From Torymus aiolomorphi (lineage: Eukaryota > Arthropoda > Insecta > Hymenoptera > Torymidae): a stretch of 64,000 nt of DNA. Positions 43,742 through 54,000 of this stretch are shown piece by piece; positions within the stretch are counted from its first letter, which is position 1; each line of letters begins with the position of its first letter. Both the position numbers and the translations under genes were made by a program. The stretch lies in NCBI GenBank assembly GCA_036365515.1, contig CM070875.1, forward strand, positions 105,938,628-106,002,627, read 5' to 3'. The notes under the pieces were generated by a model. That model had not been told where the DNA came from and ran no database searches. It saw nothing but the letters and a program-made list of their open reading frames with translations.

Positions 43742-46192
43742 ATGTGCATGTCAGACACGGTTTTCCTTTTAGGAAATGAGAGGGTGACTAAATTAAGAGA
43801 GCTTTTACGTCTTAAGCATTTGTCACCTAATCAATTAGCCGAAATTGAGTCACTCCTTGTGAAATTTTCGGATCGATTTTATTTAGCGGGAGATATTATG
43901 CCCGCGACAAATGTAATTGAACACGAAATACCCACAACAACGAATATTCCAATTAGAATTAAACAATTTAGACACCCACCTATTCTAAAAGAAGAGATTA
44001 ATAGGCAGGTAAAAGAAATGTTAGAGAAAGGCATCGTCGAACCTTCAACAAGTGCCTACTCGGCGCCCGTGTTCTGCGTTGACAAAAAACCGGGACCCGA
44101 CGGCAAGAAAAAATTTCGGGTAGTAGTAGACTTTAGAAAGTTAAACGACATTATACCCGATTACAATCATCCGGTTCCGAACATAGCGGATATTTTGGAT
44201 CAGCTTGGTGATGCCAAATTTTTCTCAGTTTTCGATTTATACGCGGGTTATCATCAAATTAAAATTAAAGCTGAGGACAGAGAAAAAACAGCTTTTTCTT
44301 GTGAGCTCGGTTCATTTCATTTTGTTAGATCGCCTTTTGGATTAAAGACAATCGCTCCGGTATTTTTGTCACTCGTTCTTAAAGTAATTGCTGGTATGAA
44401 AAACGTGGTTCATTTTTTTGATGACATTTGCGTCTACTCTAAAACTTTTAACGAGCACATAGAAACAATCGATAAGTTGTTTGAAAAACTGCGCCATGCT
44501 AATTTAGTTTTGCAACCGGAAAAATGTGAATTTCTTAAACCGGAAATTAATTATTTGGGACATATAATTAACGGTGACGGTTTACGCCCGGACCCGGAAA
44601 AACTAAAAGCAGTTAAAGAATTTCCAGTGCCTAGAAATCAGAAAAATATTAAACAATTTTTAGGACTAGCTGGTTATTATAGGCGATTTATTAATGGCTT
44701 TGCACGAATAGCCAAGCCTTTAACTGACCTTCTTAGAAAAGAACAACTTTTTGTTTGGGATGAGAACGCGCAAACGGCATTTGAGACTCTCCGTGATAAA
44801 TTATGCGAACCACCGGTTTTAGCGCATCCGCATTTCGAAGAAAAGTTTTTAGTAACTACCGACGCTAGAGGGTACGCAATCGGGGCAGTTTTATCGCAAG
44901 GAGAAATTGGAAAAGATCGTCCCATAGCCTTTGTGTCGCGCGCGATGAATCAAGCAGAAAAGAATTATTGTACGTTTTCAAAAGAAGCATTAGCAATCGT
45001 GTACGCTATTACGCAATTCAGACCTTACTTATACGGGAATAAATTCACTTTAATTACTGATCACAGGCCGCTAGTTTGGTTGAACAATCATAATGATCCA
45101 GGATCTAGAGTAACGCGTTGGCGTTTAAAACTTTTAGACTATCAATTCGACGTACTCTATAAGAAAGGTGAATTAAATTTGAACGCGGACGCACTGTCGC
45201 GCAACCCGATTATACAAAAAGTATGCGTAGCTACACAAGTCAGCATAGGGGGAGAGGGGCGCCATGCTGTCGCTGGCGAACAGACAGTAGAGCCGCCCCA
45301 GGAACGGCAAACCCAGCAGGGGGACGGCGCGCCCACCTTGCATGCAATGGCCACGCGTAAGCGTGCGGGCCGCCAAGCCACTGAAAAGTATAAGCAAGCC
45401 ATTAAAGCTCTCGCGCCGCGTAAAAGAAAGAAAGCCCCCGCGGTCGAAGAGGTTCAGGAATGCGCGTCCTTTGTCGAAGATAAGGAGACGTCTGCGTCTC
45501 TCGTACCGCAAGCTGCGGATAGCAATAAAAAAGAAACGCTGCACAGACCAATCTCGCCATCTGTCTCTGCGTTCGCGCCCGAGGAAAGTGAGCAAACGGT
45601 TATGTCAGGAGAGCTCGCGTGCCGGGAAGCATCCGGGCGCGACAACATCTCGGTGTTTAAAGGTCCCTTTTCCGACATGACTTTCGGGGACGAGGACGCG
45701 GTCAATGAAAAAAGTGTCGCGCTGAAAGCGGTCGGTCCTCAAGACAATATAATCTATTGTAGAGAGAAATTGTTTATGAGGAAGGATAGTTACCTTTATT
45801 TTGTGAGCACGGACGGAGAACCGCTCGATGAGGGGTCTAGGCAATTAAAGGATTTAGGGAAGCTTCCGCATTTCGAGAATTTAGTAACGGGAGAGCCTAA
45901 AATCATTAAGGCCAATAAAAAAATGCATTTTGTATTACCACTTAGGGGCAAAGGTAAAAATAGTTTATGGGATACCTTAGAAATTTTGGCCCAGTTACTT
46001 AGGAAGTTAGCAAAATTTTTAGATATTAATCAAATTGCTTCTTTTAGTATGGCTAGGAGCAGTAATATCGAAAATGTTGAGTTTAAAGATATTTTGGCCT
46101 CTTTAAGACGTGAATTAGGTAATAATAGTGTTAAAATAATTATTTGCCGTGGACTCATACAGCACCCGGAGCCGAGTAAAGAGCGGATATAA
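43742..46192 (+). CDS. pol: Gypsy reverse transcriptase-RNase H with long C-terminal linker
   Basis: An 816-codon ORF. RT motifs: GIVEPSTSAYSAPVFCVDKK, FRVVVDFRKLND, FSVFDLYAGYHQI, FHFVRSPFGLKT and HFFDDICVYS with the catalytic DD. FGLKT is followed by IAPVFLSLV, unlike the usual A-P-x-x-F-Q, so the motif may be damaged. Then LGHIINGDGLRPDPEKL and the connection GLAGYYRRFINGFA. RNase H: LVTTDARGYAIGAVLSQ, FSKEALAIVYAI, FTLITDHRPLVWL and LNADALSRNP. Residues about 500-640 are a basic, low-complexity linker, followed by a segment with FSDMTFGDEDAVNEKS and a hydrophobic C-terminus resembling the pre-integrase region of mdg1-like pol proteins. A frame change near 46190 leads into integrase. Confidence 0.92.
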   Translation: MCMSDTVFLLGNERVTKLRELLRLKHLSPNQLAEIESLLVKFSDRFYLAGDIMPATNVIEHEIPTTTNIPIRIKQFRHPPILKEEINRQVKEMLEKGIVEPSTSAYSAPVFCVDKKPGPDGKKKFRVVVDFRKLNDIIPDYNHPVPNIADILDQLGDAKFFSVFDLYAGYHQIKIKAEDREKTAFSCELGSFHFVRSPFGLKTIAPVFLSLVLKVIAGMKNVVHFFDDICVYSKTFNEHIETIDKLFEKLRHANLVLQPEKCEFLKPEINYLGHIINGDGLRPDPEKLKAVKEFPVPRNQKNIKQFLGLAGYYRRFINGFARIAKPLTDLLRKEQLFVWDENAQTAFETLRDKLCEPPVLAHPHFEEKFLVTTDARGYAIGAVLSQGEIGKDRPIAFVSRAMNQAEKNYCTFSKEALAIVYAITQFRPYLYGNKFTLITDHRPLVWLNNHNDPGSRVTRWRLKLLDYQFDVLYKKGELNLNADALSRNPIIQKVCVATQVSIGGEGRHAVAGEQTVEPPQERQTQQGDGAPTLHAMATRKRAGRQATEKYKQAIKALAPRKRKKAPAVEEVQECASFVEDKETSASLVPQAADSNKKETLHRPISPSVSAFAPEESEQTVMSGELACREASGRDNISVFKGPFSDMTFGDEDAVNEKSVALKAVGPQDNIIYCREKLFMRKDSYLYFVSTDGEPLDEGSRQLKDLGKLPHFENLVTGEPKIIKANKKMHFVLPLRGKGKNSLWDTLEILAQLLRKLAKFLDINQIASFSMARSSNIENVEFKDILASLRRELGNNSVKIIICRGLIQHPEPSKERI

Positions 46193-47241
46193 TTCACGAA
46201 GCTCATTGTTCGGCGGCGGGTGGACACAAAGGAGTAACTAAAACTTTGAATAGAATAAAATATAAATATCAGTGGGAGCATTTAAAGGAGGACATACAAG
46301 CCTTCATTCAAAAATGCGTTCCTTGCCAGCTTAAAAAATTAGTGCGGGTCAAAACAAAACAGAAAATGATTATAACGGACCACCCTTGTATTCCATTTTT
46401 CACGGTTAGTTTGGACATCGTAGGACCGTTACCGAGAACTAAAGACGAATCCGAGTACATTTTAACTATGCAGGATCAATTTACAAAATTCTCGGTGGGA
46501 GTCCCTTTAAAAGACCAGACTGCCATTACTGTAGCAGATGCTTTTATCAAACGCTTTATTTGCACTTTTGGCGCGCCACAAGCTATGCTTACTGATCAAG
46601 GCACCAATTTTCTTAGTAAATTAGTTAAGCGCGTTGCAAAACGATTTAAAATTAAGCAAGTAAAAACTACCGCTTTTCACCCTCAATCTAACGGCTCTTT
46701 AGAGCGCTCGCACTCGCCACTTAGTGAATTTTTGAAAATGTTTGCCACGAAACATTTAGATTGGGACGAGTGGGTTGAGTTAGTAATGTTTAATTTCAAC
46801 ACGGGCAAATATGAAGGAACCCAGCATACTCCGTTCGAGTTAGTGTTCGGACGCCTGGCGAGAGTGCCCTCGAGCGACCCCTTAGAGCCGGAAGATTTAT
46901 TGCCTACTTACGCGGGGTACATGACAACTTTCGTCGAAAGATTGAGTTTTCTCCAAAGAACCGCACAAGAAAAACTATTATCGGCTAAACAAAGAGCTAA
47001 AGAATATTGTGATAAAAAATCAAATCATAAGAATTTCAAAATAGGCGATTTTGTGTGGTTGCAGAGCGGGCCAAAACCGCATAAATTTGAAAATCAATAT
47101 TCAGGCCCTTACTTAATAATTGAAATCTGGGAAAATGGCAATGTAAAAATTCAAATTAAGGAAAATAAGACCAAAGTCGTGCATAGTAATCGCTTACGCT
47201 TGTCGCATATTAATCCGCACGCAGATTCCGAAAGCTTGTAA
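46191..47241 (+). CDS. Gypsy integrase, in a shifted frame
   Basis: Reads EAHCSAAGGHKGVTKTLNR and CVPCQL, the HHCC zinc-binding region. The catalytic core follows with FTVSLDIVGPLPRTK, AMLTDQGTNFLSK and FHPQSNGSLERSH, giving the D, D and E residues. The C-terminal part has FKIGDFVWLQSGPKPHKFEN and the GPYLI block of the Gypsy GPF/Y module, ending at TAA 47241. It joins the previous ORF by a one-base shift near 46190; whether that is a mutation or programmed is unknown. Confidence 0.92.
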
Positions 47242-49400
47242 GAATAAAAAGTTAAGCTTAACGTAAGTTAGAAAGTTAACATTTTTATTCATGTTTACAG
47301 ATGAGGACGTTGCTGTTCATTCTTGCAACAACTTTGAAATTGAAACCAGTTTTCGGACTAATAAAGATAACATATTACTTTCATGTTTGCAGATAAAGAT
47401 TCTTCAAAATTGTACACACAATGGGTTTTTAATTCTTAGCAGTTTTAACTTAGTTCTTTCGAAATTTTTTAGAACAAATGGTAATTTAAAGCGAGCAGCA
47501 GTGGACGTCAAACTATTAATCGAAGTCACCGGATTTCTGCTGTCCTTTCTAGCATCCGCGCAAGGGATGGGCTACTTTACTATTATGCAATCGACACCAA
47601 TCCAGGACTGGCATTTGAAAATGCGAATTTGTACCAGTATGTAATTTAAACCAGCGAAATTGGATGAAGAAAAATTACTTTACAAGACGCGTATCAGCAA
47701 TTAGATGAATCCGATAACACGATAACTTACGTAATAAAAATCTTAGATATAGGTAGATTTGCATAGTTTAAGCGCACTAACTAATAATTTGAAAAAGAGT
47801 GAGTTATTTAATGACCTTGCCGTTGTCTCAAGGGGGAGGAGTACAATGTACTACCTACAGCTATTTGTTAGAAAATTGTAAAGAAATTATTAGGGCAATG
47901 TGGACTTCGCGAGACGACAAGGTCAAAATTATGACGGGTGAAAAAGAACCTATATTTGTATAATAGAGAATGATTACGCAAGCGAGAGAACGGCTATGGC
48001 AAAATAGTTTGAAAGGTTGGATAATAAAGTAAAAGAATTTCTGATTGGAAAATACAAAAACAGAAGTCAATCTTGACTTTAGCTTGAAAAATTTATACGC
48101 GTTAATGCATATTGTATTCAAAACGAAACAGCTCGTATCGAACTGATGCGATTTACTGGATCGCCAAAAGGTGCTGTTCGTTTACATCGGCGGAATTAAA
48201 TAAATCTTTGCTAAGCATAAGAGATACGAAAAGTTTAGCTTTACAGTTTTTTCTATCAAAAATTCGATCTATTTTATTCGTTTGCGTTGTGAAAGTAAAT
48301 ATAGTGTAAGTAGTGAATTATGTATTGAACTGGTTGTACCTTTTACAAATAGGGACCCTTCTTTTTGTGTACGCAATGCAATCTTTTCTAGTTTTTCAGA
48401 CTAAATCCGGATAACAAAAGACTAATCGAGTTTATTATACAACTGCAAGCGGACTATACCTATGATAGTGGCTGATATAGGCAACTGTTATTTATGCTTA
48501 AATCAATGAAAGAATATGTAATGAAAGAAATGCTTTTTTTGTGAAAATCAGTGTTATGTTAAAAATCTTATGTCTTGTGAGAAAATGATCTTATCAAAAA
48601 CTAATTATGATAATTTATCATATAGATGACATATAGTTTTCACAAAGAAAAGAGCGTTATTTTCAAAAGAATGGGTTATGGCTTATTTCGACTGTAAGCG
48701 AATTTAGGTTAGAAGTTGCTTATTCCGGAAAGTTTATAAAATTCCGATTTCGGACTGTCAACTAATTAAATTTCCAAAGAATTGTAGAATGCGAATTGAC
48801 GAATGTGTGGAATTCAACGATGTCTGTAACGATTGGGACATTGTGGTACTTACCTAATGTGAAATGAAACTTGCACATAGAATTATCTATTAAATAAAAC
48901 TTCGAAAATTAGCATAGTGTTCACGTGATTAACTTTCGAAATGAGATTTCAACAAAAGTTTGTTATACATAGTACTTTCTGTATTTCTTATTCTGATTAT
49001 TGTTAGCTTTGTAGAAATATTTATCTCTTTAGTCTTTCGCTTACTTGAAAATAAAGATTAAAATTAAGTTTTGGATCGCAATTCCGTATAGGAGTACTGT
49101 ATTACTCTACTTTGCGTTGGAATTTTGTAAGGGTATCATATTACTCAGAATTAAGCGAGGCGAACACATCTCCAACGCCAGTATAGGGGGGAAGAAAATA
49201 AATATGGTATTGTTATATGGTATAAAAATTATGAATTTTAGTATAAAAATTATCAATAGGGAATTTGTAAACTTGGGTAGAGGAAATTTGTCAGTAAAGA
49301 AAAAGTCGATTAGGGTACGATACTTTCCTTCCAATTTTCCTTTTTTTTTACTAATATTCCTATCCCATCCAAATTGAAACCAAGCGGTCGAGGGAGTGTT
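47242..49400 (+). pseudogene. Eroded env-like region of the Gypsy element
   Basis: The position after integrase is that of env in insect errantiviruses. An ORF at 47291-47644 ends with a hydrophobic, signal-peptide-like stretch (LLIEVTGFLLSFLASAQG). In another frame near 47600 the text NPGLAFENANLYQY resembles the start of an errantiviral envelope ectodomain. Beyond about 47690 many stops and frame changes occur and I cannot follow the gene. Only short ORFs remain (for example 49045-49377). The membrane anchor and cleavage site are not recognised. The product is not functional here. Confidence 0.5.
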
Positions 49401-50234
49401 CATTCGCCAGCTATTGTGCCAGCCATAGCGTCCCCATTGCAACCTTACGACACTACACTTTGCCCGCCAATACTTAGTAATCACCGACACAGCGAAGCTC
49501 GTACGACTTGATGCCGTCGCTCAGCTATGGTGGAGTGTCATCGTGAACTTCAAGCAATGTAACGACCTTGGACGTCAACGACCAAAGGGAATACGCATAG
49601 CCTTACGGATTCACTTTATCTGACGAACTGCCGTTGTTATGAGGTACGTGGAAGTAACACAAATCTAATAGAGCAAGGTAGACGCACTCCAAAGACAAAC
49701 ATTGAAGTCGACGAGCGGGAACCGAAGGGAATAACCAGAGGCAACCGTCCGCAGTTTAGGCTGCTGCGAATTATTTTTCTGTGGTTCGCTGTGGTACGAC
49801 TCATGTATGGCCATAGTGAAGGAGAACCAAGGCGCGGCGATGAACAGGAGGCAACTGCATCCGCTCATAATAAGGCAACTGTTAATTTGTTCAAGGGAGG
49901 AGATGTCTGGAAGCTACTGTCCAATACTGACGACCGGTCCATCGGCATGGCAAGAGAGGGAATATGCGTTGACTAAACGAGCTTAATAATCATGGATACG
50001 CTTTCAAATTTACCGAAGACGAGGAAGTCGTGGAATGGAAAACGACGACTACTTACTTCGCCCGCTACTAATCAGGCTAAGGCAGAGCGAACAGGAAGAG
50101 GTTACATCTTGCAACTAAAGTTTGGAAAGGAAGGCTTCGAAGACAATCAGACATACAGCGTATGTTAAAATTGCGACACTTGGACGGAGGGACCAGCAAG
50201 CGCCGCCCCGCAGCGCACGTCTTCGGGGGGGACT
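49401..50234. other. 3' untranslated remnant of the Gypsy element and polypurine tract
   Basis: No gene is followed through this mixed-composition DNA. It ends with a G-rich run (TCGGGGGGGACT) just before the LTR, fitting a polypurine tract. Short ORFs on both strands have no recognisable content. Confidence 0.5.
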
Positions 50235-51055
50235 TGACACCTCGAGCACGACTGACCGCTACTTTGGACACGTATGCTACCATCTATCCTTACCACCCTA
50301 CAACCTTTTTTCCTTCATGTTACCATGAGTCCTCTTTCCTGTCAATGGCGCCACATGGTAGCAACTGGGTTACCTACGTGAGCCACAGTTCGCATGGTAA
50401 CGAATCCTACCTTACACGTATTCATACCGCCTATCGATCCAACCCTTGTCCTTGGCAGCGCCACATTCGAACCCGAGTTCCCTACCCGCGTCCTTGCCAC
50501 CCCATGCAAAAGATGAGATACCCTACACTCCCTTACCTTTGCATCTGCCCTAGATACGTGCGCGGGATTAAAGCCGCGACGCGCCTCCACTCGAGCAGAA
50601 GCTTTTGTTCTTTTTGTTTCGAAGGGCAAAGCCCTTGACCGACGACTATTTAATTGTAACAATTGGACTTAGAATAATTTCCGACATATTGTATTCTGAC
50701 TTAGAATATTTTCGAGCAGAATTAACTTAGAATATTTTCGAGCAGAATATACTTAGAATAATTTCGAGTAGAATTTACTTAGAATAATTTCGAGTATAAT
50801 TGACTTAGAATATTTTCCTGTGGAATTAACTTAAAATATTTGTCAAGCTTCTCTGATTGTAGTCTCGCGAATAATTGTTGATATTATATCTCGACTACAA
50901 TCAGTGTGTAACAGTTTTAACGTAACATTATGCAATTAATAAACATCACATAATTGCATTTTTGAGTGTTACTTTATTTACACAATCCTGTCCTTCTGCC
51001 ATTTGAATCGCCCGCTGCGTTTGGGTCCTGAGACTGCCGAGGGCTAACTGAGGCT
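50235..51055 (+). repeat. Gypsy 3' LTR, truncated at its 3' end
   Basis: Matches 38852-39672 with about 20 differences, including the ~25 bp repeats (50667-50845) and the AATAAA. The match stops at GAGGGCTAACTGAG. The remaining ~265 bp of the LTR are missing, replaced directly by GCTAACAAAATCGATTCC, the start of the satellite. The missing part does not reappear after the array. Confidence 0.88.
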
Positions 51056-54000
51056 AACAAAATCGATTCCCCGGAACATCCCCAAATGGCCGATTATATA
51101 GGGGTGGAAGGAGAAAAAAAATTCTCATTTCGTTGTTTTAGGTAAGGCGGTTAATTTTATGGCGGATTATCAAATCTAACGATAAAACGAGGCCTGAAAA
51201 AAATTACGAATCAAATCAATTCCCCGGAACACCCCCAAATGGCCGATTATATATGGGTGGAAGGAGAAAAAAAATTCTCACTTCGTTGTTTTAGGTAAGG
51301 CGGTTAATTTTATGGCGGATTATCAAATCTAACGATAAAACGAGTCTAGAAAAAAATTACGAACAAAATCGATTCACCGGAACACCCCCAAATGGACGAT
51401 TATATAGGGGTGGAAGGAGAAAAAAAGTTCTCACTTCGTTGCTTTAGGTAAGGCGGTTAATTTTATGGCGGATTATCAAATCTAACGATCAAACGAGGCG
51501 AGAAAAAAATTACGAACAAAATCGATTCGCCGGAACACCCCCAAATGGACGATTATATAGGGGTAAAAGGAGAAAAAAAATTCTCACTTCGTTGCTTTAG
51601 GTAAGGCGGTAAATTTTATGGCGGATTATCAAATCTAACGATAAAACGAGGCGAGAAAAAAATTACGAACAAAATCGATTACCCGGAACACCCCCAAATG
51701 GACGATTATATAGGGGTGGAAGGAGAAAAAAAAATCACACTTCGTTGCTTTAGGTAAGGCGGTTAATTTTATGGCGGATTATCAAATCCAACGATAAAAC
51801 GAGGCCAGAAAAAAATTACGAACAAAATCGATTCCCCGAAACACCCCCAAATGACCGATTACATAGGGGTGGAAGGAGAAAAAAAATTCTCAGTTCATTG
51901 TTTTAGGTAAGGCGATTAATTTTATGGCGGATTATCAAATCTAACGATAAAACGAGGCTAGAAAAAAATTACGAACAAAATCGATTCCCCGGAACACCCC
52001 CAAATGGACGATTATATAGGGGTGGAAGGAGAAAAAAAATTCTCACTTCCTTGCTTTAGGTAAGGCGGTTAATTTTATGGCGCATTATCAAATCTAACGA
52101 TAAAACGAGGCGAGAAAAAAATTACGAACAAAATCGATTCCCCGGAACACCTCCAAATGGACGATTATATAGGGGTGGAAGGAGAAAAAAAAATCTCACT
52201 TCGTTGCTTCAGGTAAGGCGGTTAATTTTATGGCGGATTATCAAATCCAACGATAAAACGAGGCTAGAAAAAAATTACGAACAAAATCGATTCCCGGAAC
52301 ACCCCAAATGGACGATTATATAGGGGTGGAAGAAGAAAAAAAATTCTCACTTCGTTGCTTTAGGTAAGGCGGTTAATTTTATGGCGGATTATCAAATCTA
52401 ACGATAAAACGAGGCTAGAAAAAAATTACGAACAAAATCAATTCCCCGGAACACCCCCAAATGGACGATTATATAGGGGTGGAAGGAGAAAAGAAATTCT
52501 CACTTCGTTGCTTTAGGTAAGGCGGTTAATTTTATGGCGGATTATCAAATCTAACGATAAAACGAGGCGAGAAAAAAATTACGAACAAAATCGATTGCCC
52601 GGAACACCCCCAAATGGACGATTATATAGGGGTGGAAGAAGAAAAAAAATTCTCACTTCGTTGCTTTAGGTAAGGCGGTTAATTTTATGGCGGATTATCA
52701 AATCTAACGATAAAACGAGGGTAGAAAAAAATTACGAACAAAATCAATTCCCCGGAACACCCCCAAATGGACGATTATATAGGGGTGGAAGGAGAAAAAA
52801 ATTCTCAGTTCATTGTTTTAGGTAAGGCGATTAATTTTATGGCGGATTATCAAATCTAACGATAAAACGAGGCTAGAAAAAAATTACGAACAAAATCGAT
52901 TCCCCGGAACACCCCCAAATGGACGATTATATAGGGGTGGAAGGAGAAAAAAAATTCTCACTTCCCTGCTTTAGGTAAGGCGGTTAATTTTATGGCGTAT
53001 TATCAAATCTAACGATAAAACGAGGCTAGAAAAAAATTACGAACAAAATCAATTCCCCGGAACACCCCCAAATGGACGATTATATAGGGGTGGAAGGAGA
53101 AAAAAAATTCTCACTTCGTTGCTTTAGGTAAGGCGGTTAATTTTATGGCGGATTATCAAATCTAACGATAAAACGAGGGTAGAAAAAAATTACGAACAAA
53201 ATCAATTCCCCGGAACACCCCCAAATGGACGATTATATAGGGGTGGAAGGAGAAAAAAAATTCTCAGTTCATTGTTTTAGGTAAGGCGATTAATTTTATG
53301 GCGGATTATCAAATCTAACGATAAAACGAGGCTAGAAAAAAATTACGAACAAAATCGATTACCCGGAACACCCCCAAATGGACGATTATATAGGGGTGGA
53401 AGGAGAAAAAAAATTCTCACTTCCCTGCTTTAGGTAAGGCGGTTAATTTTATGGCGCATTATCAAATCTAACGATAAAACGAGGCTAGAAAAAAATTACG
53501 AACAAAATCAATTCCCCGGAACACCCCCAAATGGACGATTATATAGGGGTGGAAGGAGAAAAAAAATTCTCACTTCGTTGCTTTAGGTAAGGCGGTTAAT
53601 TTTATGGCGGATTATCAAATCTAACGATAAAACGAGGCGAGAAAAAAATTACGAACAAAATCGATTCCCCGGAACACCCCCAAATGGACGATTATATAGG
53701 GGTGGAAGAAGAAAAAAAATTCTCACTTCGTTGCTTTAGGTAAGGCGGTTAATTTTATGGCGGATTATCAAATCTAACGATAAAACGAGGCGAGAAAAAA
53801 ATTACGAACAAAATCGATTCCCGGAACACCCCCAAATGGACGATTATATAGGGGTGGAAGAAGAAAAAAAATTCTCACTTCGTTGCTTTAGGTAAGGCGG
53901 TTAATTTTATGGCGGATTATCAAATCTAACGATAAAACGAGGGTAGAAAAAAATTACGAACAAAATCAATTCCCCGGAACACCCCCAAATGGACGATTAT

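Larger units (their letters stand above)
38852..51055 (+). mobile_element. Gypsy-type env-bearing LTR retrotransposon, 3' LTR truncated
   Basis: 5' LTR, primer-binding site, gag, protease, RT-RNase H, integrase, an eroded env-like region and a 3' LTR are in Gypsy order (RT before integrase). About 12.2 kb remain. The shared ~820 bp of the LTRs differ at roughly 20 positions by eye (2-3%), so insertion was fairly recent. The last ~265 bp of the 3' LTR are replaced by the satellite array. Pol features look closest to the mdg1/412-type or errantivirus-like lineages, an inference. Confidence 0.92.
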
